A DNA stretch of 64,000 nucleotides from Alteromonas gracilis (GTDB taxonomy: Bacteria > Pseudomonadota > Gammaproteobacteria > Enterobacterales > Alteromonadaceae), in NCBI RefSeq assembly GCF_002993325.1, contig NZ_PVNO01000003.1, positions 1 to 64,000 on the forward strand, in the 5' to 3' direction. A program made the position numbers and the translations under genes. Under the pieces are notes generated by a model. It did no database searches, was not told the DNA's origin, and saw only the letters and a list, made by a program, of their open reading frames with translations. Shown one piece after another: positions 1 through 8,724 of this stretch; positions within the stretch are counted from its first letter, which is position 1; the number at the start of each line of letters is the position of its first letter.

Positions 1-1
1 C

Positions 2-27
2 CTTGAGTTCAATCAATGGGCGCAACA
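2..27. repeat. IS30 left terminal inverted repeat
   Basis: Its first 12 bases match the reverse complement of the right end exactly; the remaining 14 bases match partly. The transposase stop codon (9-11) lies inside it. Confidence 0.8.
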
Positions 28-1169
28 CATTGGTTAAATCTCTGTGCTGGTGTTTCATAGTCTAACGTTTTTCTTGGTCTTTCGTTAAGTTGTCTCGCTA
101 CACTGCTAAGTTTTTGTTGGCTGTGTACTGATAAGTCGGTACTTTTTGGAAAATACTGTCGTAGTAATCGATTGGTGTTTTCATTGGTACCACGTTGCCA
201 CGGTGAGTAAGGATCGCAAAGATAGACTTTTATATCCGTGGCTAGTGTGAATTGTTTGTGGTCTTTAATTTCTCTCCCCCTGTCCCAAGTTAGAGATTTA
301 TATAGTTCCTTAGGTAGCTTTTGAGCGTGCTTGATAAGTGCAGCAATCACGGTCGACGTTCTACTATCATCCACTTTCGCCAGCATTACGAATCGAGAGT
401 GCCTCTCTACTAGTGTCGCTATGTAACTGTTGTTGGAGCCACATATTAGGTCGCCTTCCCAGTGACCAGGGATCGCTCTATCTTCAACTGATGCAGGTCG
501 TTCACTTATAGAAACAGCATCAGGGATTTTGCCTAGACCTAACCTTTTCAGTGAAGATTGACGAGATTTGCGAACCGCTCTTTTTGACCGCAAAAACTTT
601 TGTAGCTCTTTCTTTAGAGCGCCTCGCGTCTGAATGAAGAGTGTTTTATAGATGGTTTCGTGAGACACGTACATTTCCTGATTATCGGGGTATTGTCGCT
701 TTAACCAACCCGCAATTTGTTGTGGCGACCATGCCCTTTTAAGCTTAACAGCTATTAGTTTACATAACTCTGGGGATCCAATTAACTTACATGGCTTAGG
801 TCTCAATGCTTCATCCCATGCTCGTTGTTCAGCTTTCACGGCGCGGTAGTGCTTCAACCCACCATTTCTTTTTACTTCACGGCTAATTGTAGATGGCGCT
901 CTGGACAAACGTCTGGCAATTTCTCGAATGGATTGTTTACCGACTAAGCATCGTGATATTTCTTCTCTTTCATCAAGCGAGAGAGACTGTGGATGTCTTT
1001 TTCGTTCTGGTGGCCGAAATCCACCAGTTTGATAAATAGTTGGCATAATAGAAGAGTGAAAGCGATCAAACATTCTAGCTATATCATGCAGCGAATCACC
1101 TCGCTTATATCTGTCCCAAATAAGCGCTTTCTGTTCTGGTGAGTAATAGATACGTTTTCTTTGTTTCAT
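9..1169 (-). CDS. IS30-family DDE transposase
   Basis: A 386-residue transposase that would cut and join the ends of the surrounding element. Two N-terminal helix-turn-helix regions are visible, one around residues 10-45 and a second around 62-100 (SIREIARRLSRAPSTISREV), as is usual in IS30. The catalytic domain carries the DDE triad in its IS30 contexts: WEGDLICG for the first Asp, TWDRG for the second, and QRGTNENTNRLLRQ for the Glu. Length matches the family. The ATG start is preceded by a strong ribosome site (AAAGGAGG). No frameshift or stop interrupts it, so it is likely functional. Confidence 0.95.
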   Translation of the reverse strand: MKQRKRIYYSPEQKALIWDRYKRGDSLHDIARMFDRFHSSIMPTIYQTGGFRPPERKRHPQSLSLDEREEISRCLVGKQSIREIARRLSRAPSTISREVKRNGGLKHYRAVKAEQRAWDEALRPKPCKLIGSPELCKLIAVKLKRAWSPQQIAGWLKRQYPDNQEMYVSHETIYKTLFIQTRGALKKELQKFLRSKRAVRKSRQSSLKRLGLGKIPDAVSISERPASVEDRAIPGHWEGDLICGSNNSYIATLVERHSRFVMLAKVDDSRTSTVIAALIKHAQKLPKELYKSLTWDRGREIKDHKQFTLATDIKVYLCDPYSPWQRGTNENTNRLLRQYFPKSTDLSVHSQQKLSSVARQLNERPRKTLDYETPAQRFNQCVAPID

Positions 1170-1197
1170 GGCAACATTCCTCCTTTAATAAGGATAG

Positions 1198-1223
1198 CGT
1201 TGCACTCACCAATTGAACTCAAG
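1198..1223. repeat. IS30 right terminal inverted repeat
   Basis: Reverse complement begins CTTGAGTTCAATTGG and pairs with the left end at 2-27. It lies 28 bases upstream of the transposase start, so any promoter for the transposase must overlap it. Confidence 0.8.
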
Positions 1224-1252
1224 ACGTAAAGCCGCCGTTCGGAAGAAACTGG

Positions 1253-1288
1253 TTCACTGATAGTTATGAGCGAGTTGCCATCAGTGAA
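1253..1288. repeat. 9-bp perfect inverted repeat
   Basis: TTCACTGAT at 1253-1261 and ATCAGTGAA at 1280-1288 form perfect 9-bp arms around an 18-base spacer. It sits between the IS30 right end and the 3' end of the membrane protein gene. There is no T-run on either strand, so it is not a typical intrinsic terminator; an operator or a remnant of an older element is possible. Confidence 0.5.
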
Positions 1289-1387
1289 TTACTAGTATTC
1301 GAGTCGCTACAATTGACGTGTAAGCGGATGGTTAATCCTGAAAAAGTCTTTCCTCATAGGTGCTATTCTTAGTGCACAGCATCGCCC

Positions 1388-2320
1388 TTAAAAGTAAAGC
1401 CCATGCAGTATTGTTCGCATCAAAATGCCAACAAGTATGCCGGGCAAGGCGTATTTAAACACTACTATGATACGAGTACATATCCCCAGAAAAATGCCGA
1501 TGCCGGGTAAATCAAAAGTATGGATTAGAAAGCCAACAGACTTGTTGATTTCTCCAGCAGTAATATTACTACTGTTCACCAGATCACTTGCTACGACTAA
1601 ATATGCGGTGCCTCCGCCCAAATATTTGGCGATAGAGGGCACAACATAGATCTGAGAGACATTTATCACATGAAGTATCGGCGTGACCAGACGTTCAAAT
1701 CCCGCTACTGCGCCTATCTGTGTTAAGATACCCACGATTGTGATTGATAAAGTTAACATTGGAACGGCGTTGACCGACAAGCGAATAGCCTCAGCACCGG
1801 CATCATTAATAATGTTGATAATTCCTTTTTTTGGCGGAGAAGACGTTAACTCGTCCTGAGTTTTTCCACATGTAATGGACGACAATTTTTTTCCAGAAAA
1901 ATACCACGTAAATGACGCTGCACTCAGCCCTCCGGCGATGGAAAACACGATAGCAACTGGCCAGTTAAGCCCCAGAGGTATCATCGGGTAGAGAATATTG
2001 CCCTGTCCCATGGCAAGAAGCATTGCCAAGGTGGCAGCCAAGTGCCGATCAGAGACCCCTCGACTTAGCATTATCGCAAGTGTCGCAAGCGGCGCTGCAA
2101 AACTGATTAGATTCATCTGGATCAGTGCTAAGGTGCTCATGCCCGTTAATCCGAATGGCTTTAAAATAGGCGCGAGCATTTTCACAATAATAGCCATTAC
2201 GCCTATTGCCTCCAGCACTTTCATCAGACAGAGCATAACCACCATTACAGGCAAAAGTGTATATAGCGCTATATCTACTGAAGATTTGCCAGAGGCAATG
2301 ACAATTTCGATGAGGGACAT
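1388..2320 (-). CDS. Gate/nucleoside-recognition domain membrane protein
   Basis: A 310-residue integral membrane protein with about eight hydrophobic segments. It resembles the nucleoside-recognition (Gate) family also found in spore-maturation SpmA/SpmB and YjiH-type proteins; two similar halves (about 15-140 and 175-305) are separated by a polar linker near residues 145-170. The substrate is not known. ATG start with AGGA 8-11 bases upstream. It is the last gene of a minus-strand run PhzF-like, RidA and this gene, with a gap of about 50 bases, so it is probably co-transcribed and may export or import the small molecule handled by those enzymes. Confidence 0.7.
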   Translation of the reverse strand: MSLIEIVIASGKSSVDIALYTLLPVMVVMLCLMKVLEAIGVMAIIVKMLAPILKPFGLTGMSTLALIQMNLISFAAPLATLAIMLSRGVSDRHLAATLAMLLAMGQGNILYPMIPLGLNWPVAIVFSIAGGLSAASFTWYFSGKKLSSITCGKTQDELTSSPPKKGIINIINDAGAEAIRLSVNAVPMLTLSITIVGILTQIGAVAGFERLVTPILHVINVSQIYVVPSIAKYLGGGTAYLVVASDLVNSSNITAGEINKSVGFLIHTFDLPGIGIFLGICTRIIVVFKYALPGILVGILMRTILHGLYF

Positions 2321-2368
2321 CTTGAAGTCCTATTCGCTAATCGGCTTTGAGAAAGTTTGGGGAATTTA

Positions 2369-2839
2369 TTAGTGACTGGTTTTTAAAGCAAAAACGGCAT
2401 CAACCTGAAGGATCATGCCGAAAGTAAGTGAACTTACCCCCATTACTGAGCGCGAGTGATAACCTCTTTCACCCAAGACATGGACCAATAATTCAGAACA
2501 CCCATCAAGAACTGAGGCATGGTCTTTAAAGTCCTCTGTGGCATGCACCATACCAACGATTTTCACTACTGAATCAATGCACGATAAGTCACCCATAACC
2601 TCTTTAACCACAGCAAGAAGTTGCAATGCAGTATTACTTGCTGCTCGGTAACCGTCATTTTTTTCGAGCCCATCTCCTAATTTGCCGGTGAGAAAATGCC
2701 CCTTACTATCTCTTGGGCCTTGCCCTGATATATACAGCATGTTGCCAACCTGAATCGCAGGGCGGTAGAGTCCAGCGGGCTTTGGTGCAGGTGGTAACGT
2801 AATATTCAACGACCTGAGCCTTTGTTCGGGAGATACCAT
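2369..2839 (-). CDS. RidA/YjgF-family protein (long form)
   Basis: A 156-residue member of the RidA/YER057c/UK114 superfamily, which in the best-known branch hydrolyses reactive enamine/imine intermediates from PLP enzymes. Visible features are the strand with YISGQGPRDSKG, the central helix with NTALQLLAVVKEVMGD, and a C-terminal SRSVMGVSSL segment in which the Arg occupies the place of the catalytic carboxylate-binding Arg. It is about 30 residues longer than RidA itself at the N-terminus and belongs to a different Rid subgroup from the 115-residue paralogue two genes upstream. ATG start with an AAGGG ribosome site. The substrate is unknown. Confidence 0.85.
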   Translation of the reverse strand: MVSPEQRLRSLNITLPPAPKPAGLYRPAIQVGNMLYISGQGPRDSKGHFLTGKLGDGLEKNDGYRAASNTALQLLAVVKEVMGDLSCIDSVVKIVGMVHATEDFKDHASVLDGCSELLVHVLGERGYHSRSVMGVSSLTFGMILQVDAVFALKTSH

Positions 2840-2865
2840 AATTGAGCCCTTCGTTAATGCGTTTA

Positions 2866-3693
2866 TTAAATTGTCCTTGTAGAGCCTGATACTCTTATGC
2901 CGGAACCTTTTTCAGAGGAAATTTCTGCATTTAAGCGAGAGGGCATACCCATGTCATCGCCTTGGTGAACGGTTATTGCCCCGCGGTGTTCCCAATTTAT
3001 ATCCCTCAGATATCCTCCCAATGCAGCGGCAGCGGCCCCCGTCGCAGGATCTTCAAAAACGCCTCCGATTGGGAATGGATTCCGCGAATGAAATACCGTG
3101 TGACTCTCTGGATAAATCAGACTAAACGTCACCAAACCTGCGCGTTTAGACAAGTTCGCCCCTTGCTTCTGGTTGTAATTCATCTGTGTTAGCTTTTCTC
3201 TACTATTAATAGTAAGAATGAGATGCGTACCTCCTGCAAAAGCTACAGCTGGCGGAATACGCATATCCAAATCTTCATTATTGAGACCAAATAAAGCGAG
3301 GGTTTCCTGTAATAGACTTGGTTCTAATGCTTGACTACGGGTTGAGGGGGAAACAAATGATGCTCCCCAATTGTGCTGTGAAATGAAACCTTCCACACGA
3401 ATTTCTGCTTGATTAAGCGTAAGATCAAACTCTCCGGCTCCGATGGCTTTTGCAAGTACAGCGCCAAGAGCAATCGTGGCGTGACCACAGAAGTCAACTT
3501 CTACTTCTGGTGAAAAATAACGTACTCTCCACCCCTTGTTTAGTGGCGAAGCAAATGCAGTTTCCGAGTAGCCAATCTGGGCGGCGAGGCTCTGCATGAT
3601 ATCTGGATTTGGCATTGTCTCGCACAATACAACACCGGCCGGATTTCCACCCGATGAACCGTTTGAAAATGCCGATATACGCTCAATATTCAT
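2866..3693 (-). CDS. PhzF-family isomerase
   Basis: A 275-residue protein of the PhzF/DapF-fold family. PhzF itself isomerises dihydro-3-hydroxyanthranilate in phenazine synthesis, but most homologues act on unknown substrates. The catalytic Glu is present in GYSETAF (about residue 44), the second-half signature GGVFEDPATGAAAAALGGYL is intact, and DFCGHATIALGAVL is typical. No phenazine genes are nearby, so a phenazine role is not supported. The two RidA-type neighbours suggest amino-acid-derived imine or enamine chemistry. ATG start with AAGGAA upstream. Confidence 0.9.
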   Translation of the reverse strand: MNIERISAFSNGSSGGNPAGVVLCETMPNPDIMQSLAAQIGYSETAFASPLNKGWRVRYFSPEVEVDFCGHATIALGAVLAKAIGAGEFDLTLNQAEIRVEGFISQHNWGASFVSPSTRSQALEPSLLQETLALFGLNNEDLDMRIPPAVAFAGGTHLILTINSREKLTQMNYNQKQGANLSKRAGLVTFSLIYPESHTVFHSRNPFPIGGVFEDPATGAAAAALGGYLRDINWEHRGAITVHQGDDMGMPSRLNAEISSEKGSGIRVSGSTRTI

Positions 3694-3729
3694 GATACGT
3701 TCCTTCTATGCTGGATGTTTGAAGAGTGA

Positions 3730-4077
3730 TTAGCCGACAATTGAGTCAAAGGAGGCAACTAAATCGATTTCAATCAGCGCTCCATGGATCGCTAGTTGTG
3801 AAATGACTGTCGCCCTAGCAGGACGATGGTCACCAAATGCCTGAGCATAGGCTGAATCAAACGACTGAAAGTCATCTCTTTCAGTCAGCCAAACTCCAGC
3901 TTTGACGACATTTTCAGGACGCAGATTATGTTTCGATAACTCATCAAAGTGTTGTTCAAGGATCAGTGCAGTTTGCTTTTCAATGTCTCCAGTTATTTTG
4001 CCGTCAGAATCAAATGCGAGTCGACCAGATAGAAACAATAATGAGCCAGCTTTGATAGATGTTGATAAATGCGCCAC
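3730..4077 (-). CDS. RidA-family deaminase (short form)
   Basis: A 115-residue RidA-family protein close to the usual length. It shows LLFLSGRLAFDSDGK near the N-terminus, VVKAGVWLTERDDF in the middle and HRPARATVISQLAIHGALIEID at the C-terminus, where the Arg of PARATV matches the catalytic Arg of 2-iminobutanoate/2-iminopropanoate deaminases. The start is GTG with GGGAG about nine bases upstream. It is the first gene of the minus-strand run RidA, PhzF-like, RidA, Gate protein. Two different Rid proteins in one operon suggest a PLP- or flavin-dependent amino-acid pathway that makes a reactive imine. Confidence 0.85.
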   Translation of the reverse strand: MAHLSTSIKAGSLLFLSGRLAFDSDGKITGDIEKQTALILEQHFDELSKHNLRPENVVKAGVWLTERDDFQSFDSAYAQAFGDHRPARATVISQLAIHGALIEIDLVASFDSIVG

Positions 4078-4277
4078 TTGAAATCTCCCTCGTGATAACT
4101 TGCTCCTTGATTAATTCGACATGAAAGGGATAACACTTCACATTTACTCTAAGAGCAATATCGGATTTGATGAAGCAAATGCTTCAAGGTATGAGGTAGT
4201 TTCTCAGGCTGCAAGAAAATGCACAATATACTTGGAATGCATTTTAAAGCTGCAAATTATGCTGCAATAAGTTTTTA

Positions 4278-5195
4278 TTAGTTTGACCAAGGTGAAGGTT
4301 GGAAAAGCGACGATATCCAATTAGCAAATACTTCGGCGCGTGCTGATACATAGTGGCGAGATGGGCGCACTAGGTAAATCCCCCCATCACCATCAAATGT
4401 CCATTCGGGAAGAATTCTAAATAGCTTTCCCTGTTCAATATCTTGGGCAACAAGCCATTCTCCCGCACCCAATATACCTACACCTGCCCTTGCAGCCTCT
4501 AGCATGGCAATACTATCATTTGTGAGCAGCGTTCCGTTGGTTCTGATTGCCTCTGTTTTATTTCCGTCGGATAAACGCCAAATTGGGTAGGAGTGTAAGC
4601 TAGGGTTGCCTATACAGTTATGTGCAAGTAAGTCACTTGGTGTAAGCGGCTGGCCGAATTGTTTAAGGTAACTAGGAGACGCGGCTAAAATTCGCTTATG
4701 CCTTGTTAGTTTTCGGGCTAAAAGTCGACTATCCGATAAATGGCCAATTCTTATGGCTGCGTCAAATCCACCTTCAATAAGATCGACATAATTATCACTG
4801 TAGTTGATATCCACCTCTAACTTCGGATACATAGCCATAAAACTGGGGATTTGTTGCGCTAACCATAAACGCCCCATTGTTGCCGGAAATGCGAGTTTTA
4901 TTCTTCCGCTAAGCTCTGCGGCTTCTTTTACTACCTCTTCCTGAGCTTCAACTATAAGATCAGTTGCGACTCTATACTTTTCAGCAAGGAGTTTAGCAGC
5001 ATCAGTCAGCTGGACTTGACGTGTTGTACGTTCAACCAAACGCACACCTAAGCGCTGCTCCAATGAAGCGATCCGCTTGGAAATTATTGTAGAATGTCTG
5101 CCAAGGCATTTCCCCGCTGCTACAAATGAGCCATTAGCCGCTACAGCAATTAATGCTGCTAGCTCATCAAATTGTTGGCCGTCAATTGGTGTCAT
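4278..5195 (-). CDS. LysR-family transcriptional regulator
   Basis: An N-terminal winged helix (about residues 5-65, with GSFVAAGKCLGRHSTIISKRIA and LGVRLVERTTRQVQLTD) is followed by a LysR substrate-binding domain. The longest reading starts at 5234, but the ATG at 5195 (MTPIDGQQFDEL) gives the usual LysR N-terminus and 305 residues, so I prefer it. It lies upstream of the RidA/PhzF/RidA/Gate operon on the same strand with a 200-base gap, where an operon promoter and its operator would fit. Control of that operon is an inference from position. Confidence 0.88.
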   Translation of the reverse strand: MTPIDGQQFDELAALIAVAANGSFVAAGKCLGRHSTIISKRIASLEQRLGVRLVERTTRQVQLTDAAKLLAEKYRVATDLIVEAQEEVVKEAAELSGRIKLAFPATMGRLWLAQQIPSFMAMYPKLEVDINYSDNYVDLIEGGFDAAIRIGHLSDSRLLARKLTRHKRILAASPSYLKQFGQPLTPSDLLAHNCIGNPSLHSYPIWRLSDGNKTEAIRTNGTLLTNDSIAMLEAARAGVGILGAGEWLVAQDIEQGKLFRILPEWTFDGDGGIYLVRPSRHYVSARAEVFANWISSLFQPSPWSN

Positions 5196-5234
5196 AGTAA
5201 ATTCAGATTCAGCATGAATGTAAATACTTATCAT

Positions 5235-5719
5235 ATCTGAATTTTGATACTTTTCTTAAGGCATTTTTGAGGGCTTTTTTTATTACAACTTCCTAAAAAG
5301 GAATACTCAATGATAAGTTTATTCGAAGATCTTTGTAGAACATATTAATTAGCAGTTGCGGTATTAAAAAGACATATTGCTAATGTCGATAAGGTTCCAT
5401 TAACAGCATTAAACTTGCTTTTTCAATAATGAGGTCGGTCTATATGCTATGCAAAGACCTAGCTTTTAAGCGTTTGCTTTGAATTTGAATCGAAGCTACG
5501 TTATCCGGTACCCACCGTATGATATTTGCAAAAAATAGGACGTCTGATATGCACCTCTTGAAGGTCTTTAACTTGTTCAAAGCGGCATTCAGTCACAGGT
5601 CAAACTCGTTCCAATAACGCTAGCTCCCATTGGTTTTTAGCCCGTTTAATTTAAGAAGGTGGTTACATTAAACAAGTGCAATTTAACGGTGACAACACTC
5701 ATCTAACATAAAGCAAAAA
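5235..5719. other. Intergenic region, no supported gene
   Basis: About 485 bases upstream of the LysR gene and downstream of the metalloprotease transcript. The first 100 bases are AT-rich and probably hold the LysR promoter. I found no convincing open frame, tRNA, IS end or repeat. Confidence 0.5.
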
Positions 5720-5748
5720 TGTACCGTGCTTTGTAAAAAGCAGGTACA
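5714..5748 (-). terminator. Intrinsic terminator, minus strand
   Basis: Arms at 5720-5732 and 5737-5748 pair over 12 bases with one bulged base and a four-base loop. Read on the minus strand, the hairpin is followed at once by TTTTTGC. It would end the transcript of the metalloprotease gene (stop at 6001) and of the small frame that stops at 5754. Confidence 0.7.
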
Positions 5749-5753
5749 AGTCT

Positions 5754-5966
5754 TCACAAAAGGATCGGTAGTTTGAGTTGGGCTAACCCACCCTCGACCT
5801 GTGACATAAACTTAGGGAAAAGGTAATTCAAGCCGCGAAATCCGTTGCCATTAAGGCTCTTGGCTAACGGAATCAGTATTAGAGGGATAGCAACAAATAA
5901 AGACGTAAGCTGTGCCGCAGCGTTGTTTTGCGGCAACAGCTTTTGGTCAAGATTTTTTAGCTGCAC
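5754..5966 (-). CDS. Possible small hydrophobic protein
   Basis: A 70-residue frame with a GTG start, an AGGA about ten bases upstream and a hydrophobic stretch around residues 20-40 (LTSLFVAIPLILIPLAKSL). I recognise no family. Support is only positional: it lies just after the metalloprotease gene and its stop is six bases before a good intrinsic terminator. It may equally be the untranslated 3' end of the protease transcript. Confidence 0.25.
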   Translation of the reverse strand: MQLKNLDQKLLPQNNAAAQLTSLFVAIPLILIPLAKSLNGNGFRGLNYLFPKFMSQVEGGLAQLKLPILL

Positions 5967-6000
5967 TACATTGTTATTCCTAACATTGTACCAAGTTTCC

Positions 6001-8448
6001 TTAAATAGGCGAGCCTGGCGGTAGTGGTTCTACTTCGAAGCTACTTGGCCACGTTTTACTGGACCAGTAAGTATTGAACTGTTCTTTCAATATCTCATAC
6101 TGATTGTCGTCAGCTTCATCATCTAGCCACTCGCTAAATTCAAGTAAAGCAAGTTCAGCTTCCATTCTTACTTCTGGCGCCAGCTTGTCGTTAGTGACCG
6201 CTTTCATCACGGCATTTAATGCAACTAACTGTAAGCGCTTTGCTAGTGGACTTTGCGACTTATTTTTATACCAGTGTACGCTAAGTATTTGCTTCACCAG
6301 CATTGAAACGCCCACTTTTTTGCGTCTATCTTTACTGCTTTTTACTTGCCACTCTAAGCGGTTCAGGCGCTCTGGGTGTAATAACAACTCAAACGCAAAA
6401 TTTGACGCCGAAGCGGCCGCAGAAACTGGGTCTAACATTAACCCCATTTTACCCTTGAAGTGCTCGCGGGTAATGTCGTCACCGTACGCTGTAGGTGGAA
6501 TAAGGGCGAGTACCGATTCAGATATAGTAAGGTAATCCGCCGTAGTAGCAGTGATTAACTGCTGCATAGCGCGCTGCTGCACTGCGGGTGCGACAAATTG
6601 CTGCCCTTGCGTTTGGGTGTAATCGCCTTTGCGTTCATATTCGTACACTAAGCCGCCTACTTGCTTTGCTACGGCTTCTAGTTGATAGCGATGTAACAAG
6701 TAAATGGGCACTAAAGCATTTTCAAGTGACGACAAGCTGCTGTTCGGGCTTAACGTATCTAAACCTAAATTGGCTAACGCCAGTTCGCGCACTTGTGAAA
6801 TTTCATCGAAGGCATCTAGCGGGTTACTACCATTTTCCCACATATGACCATTTGCTGACGCATGACGGCTACTGCGGGTATCTGGGTCTGATTTAAAGCT
6901 TAACCCTTCATTACGACCTTTAACGATAATTTTTGCCAAGGCTTCGGATTCTTCTACATCGCTGGCAAAGTCTTGATAGCCATACGCTACGGCGTGAATA
7001 TCCCATGCGCCTATGCCTTTGTCATACGCGCCTTCAAGGCTAATCTTGCCGTTTTTAATGCTTATTTTAGGGTGAGGATAATCCATTACCGACGCACGGT
7101 TATTTTCACTTGCCACAAAGTTGTGCGCTATGCCTAGTGTGTGCCCTACTTCGTGAGCAGAAAGCTGCCTAATGCGATCCAGCGCCATTTCTTGCTGCAA
7201 AGTGGTGTCGGTGTTGCCGTCTTTAAAAGGGCTGGTTAGGCCAAGGGCAATTAAATAATCTTGCCTTACTCGCAGCGAACCTAAAGTAACGTGACCTTTG
7301 ATAATTTCCCCTGTACGTGGGTCGACAACCGACGACCCATAAGACCAGCCGCGCGTTGCGCGATGTACCCAGTTAATAACGTTGTAGCGCACGTCCATAG
7401 GGTCGGCACCTTCAGGCAATACTTTTACCTGGAACGCGTCTTTGTAGCCTGCAGCTTCATAGGCTTGGTTCCACCAGCTTGCCCCCTCTTTAAGCGCGGT
7501 CATCACCGGCTCTGGGATACCTGGGTCTAGGTAATACACAATTGGCTCCACTGCTTCGCTCATTGCTGCATGGGGCGTTTTCTTGTTTAAGCGATGGCGG
7601 GTAATAAAACGCTGCTCAGTAGGTTCACTAATAGGTGTTGAGTAATCGAAATAGCTAAATTTCCAATAGCCTGAGTATGGGTGGTACTCCCTAGGCGTAT
7701 AGTTGTCGTCAGGCAGTGCCACAAAGGAATGATGTAAGTGCACCGACACGCTTTCTGGGTCGGGGGTAACTTGCTGAACGTATTCACCCGGCTTTTTACC
7801 AGCAAAAGTGACTAATGCTTCTAACTCGGTATTTTTTTCAAAGGCTTTGGTTTTTGGTAAGTACACCCCGCTTCGCATTTTATCTACGCTAAAGCTACCT
7901 TGATTGGTGCGCGCCATGCGGTTACCGATACCGTGAATATCACTTAGTAAAAAAGGCGTGTAATCGATAAGACTGGCGTTGTCGCTTTTTGCTACCAGCG
8001 TGAAACCGGCAATGACCGAATCGGCAAACGCTTCATCAATACTTTGCTTTTCAGCGTCGCTGCCGTGGGCCGCACGGTATTTGGTGTTGTGCTGCTTCAA
8101 CAAAACCTTGTTACCAAACTTTTCAAAGCTTACCAAACGGGTATCGCCAAGCTGTCCGCGATCAAGGCCTATATCGTTTGAACCTACACCGTAGGGCAAG
8201 CTGCTTTGAAACAAATATTCGGCGTTACCTGTTGGCACCGCCAAGTAAACTTTGTCACTTTCATCGTCATAGTAAACAGGGATTAGACCGTCTTTTTTGG
8301 TCATATCGCTAGTGAATTCACCAATGCTTGGCAGCGCTGCCCAAGCTGAAGACGTAGACACAACAAACAATACCGTAATGGCAATGGCCGATTTGCCGGA
8401 AGCTTTTATTTGTCGCGCCGCTTTATGAAAAATATTCAATTGCAGCAT
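6001..8448 (-). CDS. Secreted zinc-dependent metalloprotease (DUF5117/DUF4953 type)
   Basis: An 815-residue exported protease. A signal peptide covers about residues 1-38, with a hydrophobic core and Ala-x-Ala cut near SSAWAALP. The zinc site HEVGHTLGIAHNF lies around residue 430 and follows the extended HExxHxxGxxH pattern; a Met-turn-like SVMDYP follows about 15 residues later. The N-terminal part (about 70-250) matches the domain found before the catalytic domain in this bacterial family. It probably degrades proteins or peptides in the periplasm or outside the cell. ATG start with AAGGAC upstream; single-gene transcript, divergent from trhP. Confidence 0.88.
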   Translation of the reverse strand: MLQLNIFHKAARQIKASGKSAIAITVLFVVSTSSAWAALPSIGEFTSDMTKKDGLIPVYYDDESDKVYLAVPTGNAEYLFQSSLPYGVGSNDIGLDRGQLGDTRLVSFEKFGNKVLLKQHNTKYRAAHGSDAEKQSIDEAFADSVIAGFTLVAKSDNASLIDYTPFLLSDIHGIGNRMARTNQGSFSVDKMRSGVYLPKTKAFEKNTELEALVTFAGKKPGEYVQQVTPDPESVSVHLHHSFVALPDDNYTPREYHPYSGYWKFSYFDYSTPISEPTEQRFITRHRLNKKTPHAAMSEAVEPIVYYLDPGIPEPVMTALKEGASWWNQAYEAAGYKDAFQVKVLPEGADPMDVRYNVINWVHRATRGWSYGSSVVDPRTGEIIKGHVTLGSLRVRQDYLIALGLTSPFKDGNTDTTLQQEMALDRIRQLSAHEVGHTLGIAHNFVASENNRASVMDYPHPKISIKNGKISLEGAYDKGIGAWDIHAVAYGYQDFASDVEESEALAKIIVKGRNEGLSFKSDPDTRSSRHASANGHMWENGSNPLDAFDEISQVRELALANLGLDTLSPNSSLSSLENALVPIYLLHRYQLEAVAKQVGGLVYEYERKGDYTQTQGQQFVAPAVQQRAMQQLITATTADYLTISESVLALIPPTAYGDDITREHFKGKMGLMLDPVSAAASASNFAFELLLHPERLNRLEWQVKSSKDRRKKVGVSMLVKQILSVHWYKNKSQSPLAKRLQLVALNAVMKAVTNDKLAPEVRMEAELALLEFSEWLDDEADDNQYEILKEQFNTYWSSKTWPSSFEVEPLPPGSPI

Positions 8449-8724
8449 GCAGTTAGTCCTTATTATTGTGAATTACTAGCCTACCCTACCTAGCGGCGTT
8501 TGCCCATGGTGATTCGTCGTTTTAGTGCGTCAACTGAGGTGATTGATTAGTTTTGCTATAAGTTCTCATTACATTTGTCTTAGTGCAATTGTCTTGCTGC
8601 TCAGTCTAATATGCTGAAATAATTTGATCTCCATCAACCCCTTGCCTGATTTGCCTTGAGGGCCTCACGGTGTATTTATAGAATCCGCCGCCTTATTAAA
8701 GGCGTCCAGTAGCGGTTTTTATAT

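Larger units (their letters stand above)
2..1223 (-). mobile_element. IS30-family insertion sequence, complete
   Basis: The element is bounded by imperfect inverted repeats at 2-27 and 1198-1223 and contains one intact transposase gene that fills almost its whole length. The outer 12 bases of the two ends are identical in inverted orientation (CTTGAGTTCAAT) and the inner parts are partly conserved. About 1.2 kb with a single transposase is the usual size for IS30. The target duplication cannot be tested because only one base lies outside the left end. The intact gene and ends suggest a recent or still active insertion. Confidence 0.9.

Noticed and set aside
2866-3693. Phenazine biosynthesis by the PhzF-like gene
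   Set aside because: No other phz gene is present in the window and most PhzF-family proteins are not phenazine enzymes.
5474-5660. Possible gene-cassette or att-like repeat in the gap upstream of the LysR gene
   Set aside because: I looked for integron-type inverted sites and for IS ends but found only unmatched fragments.
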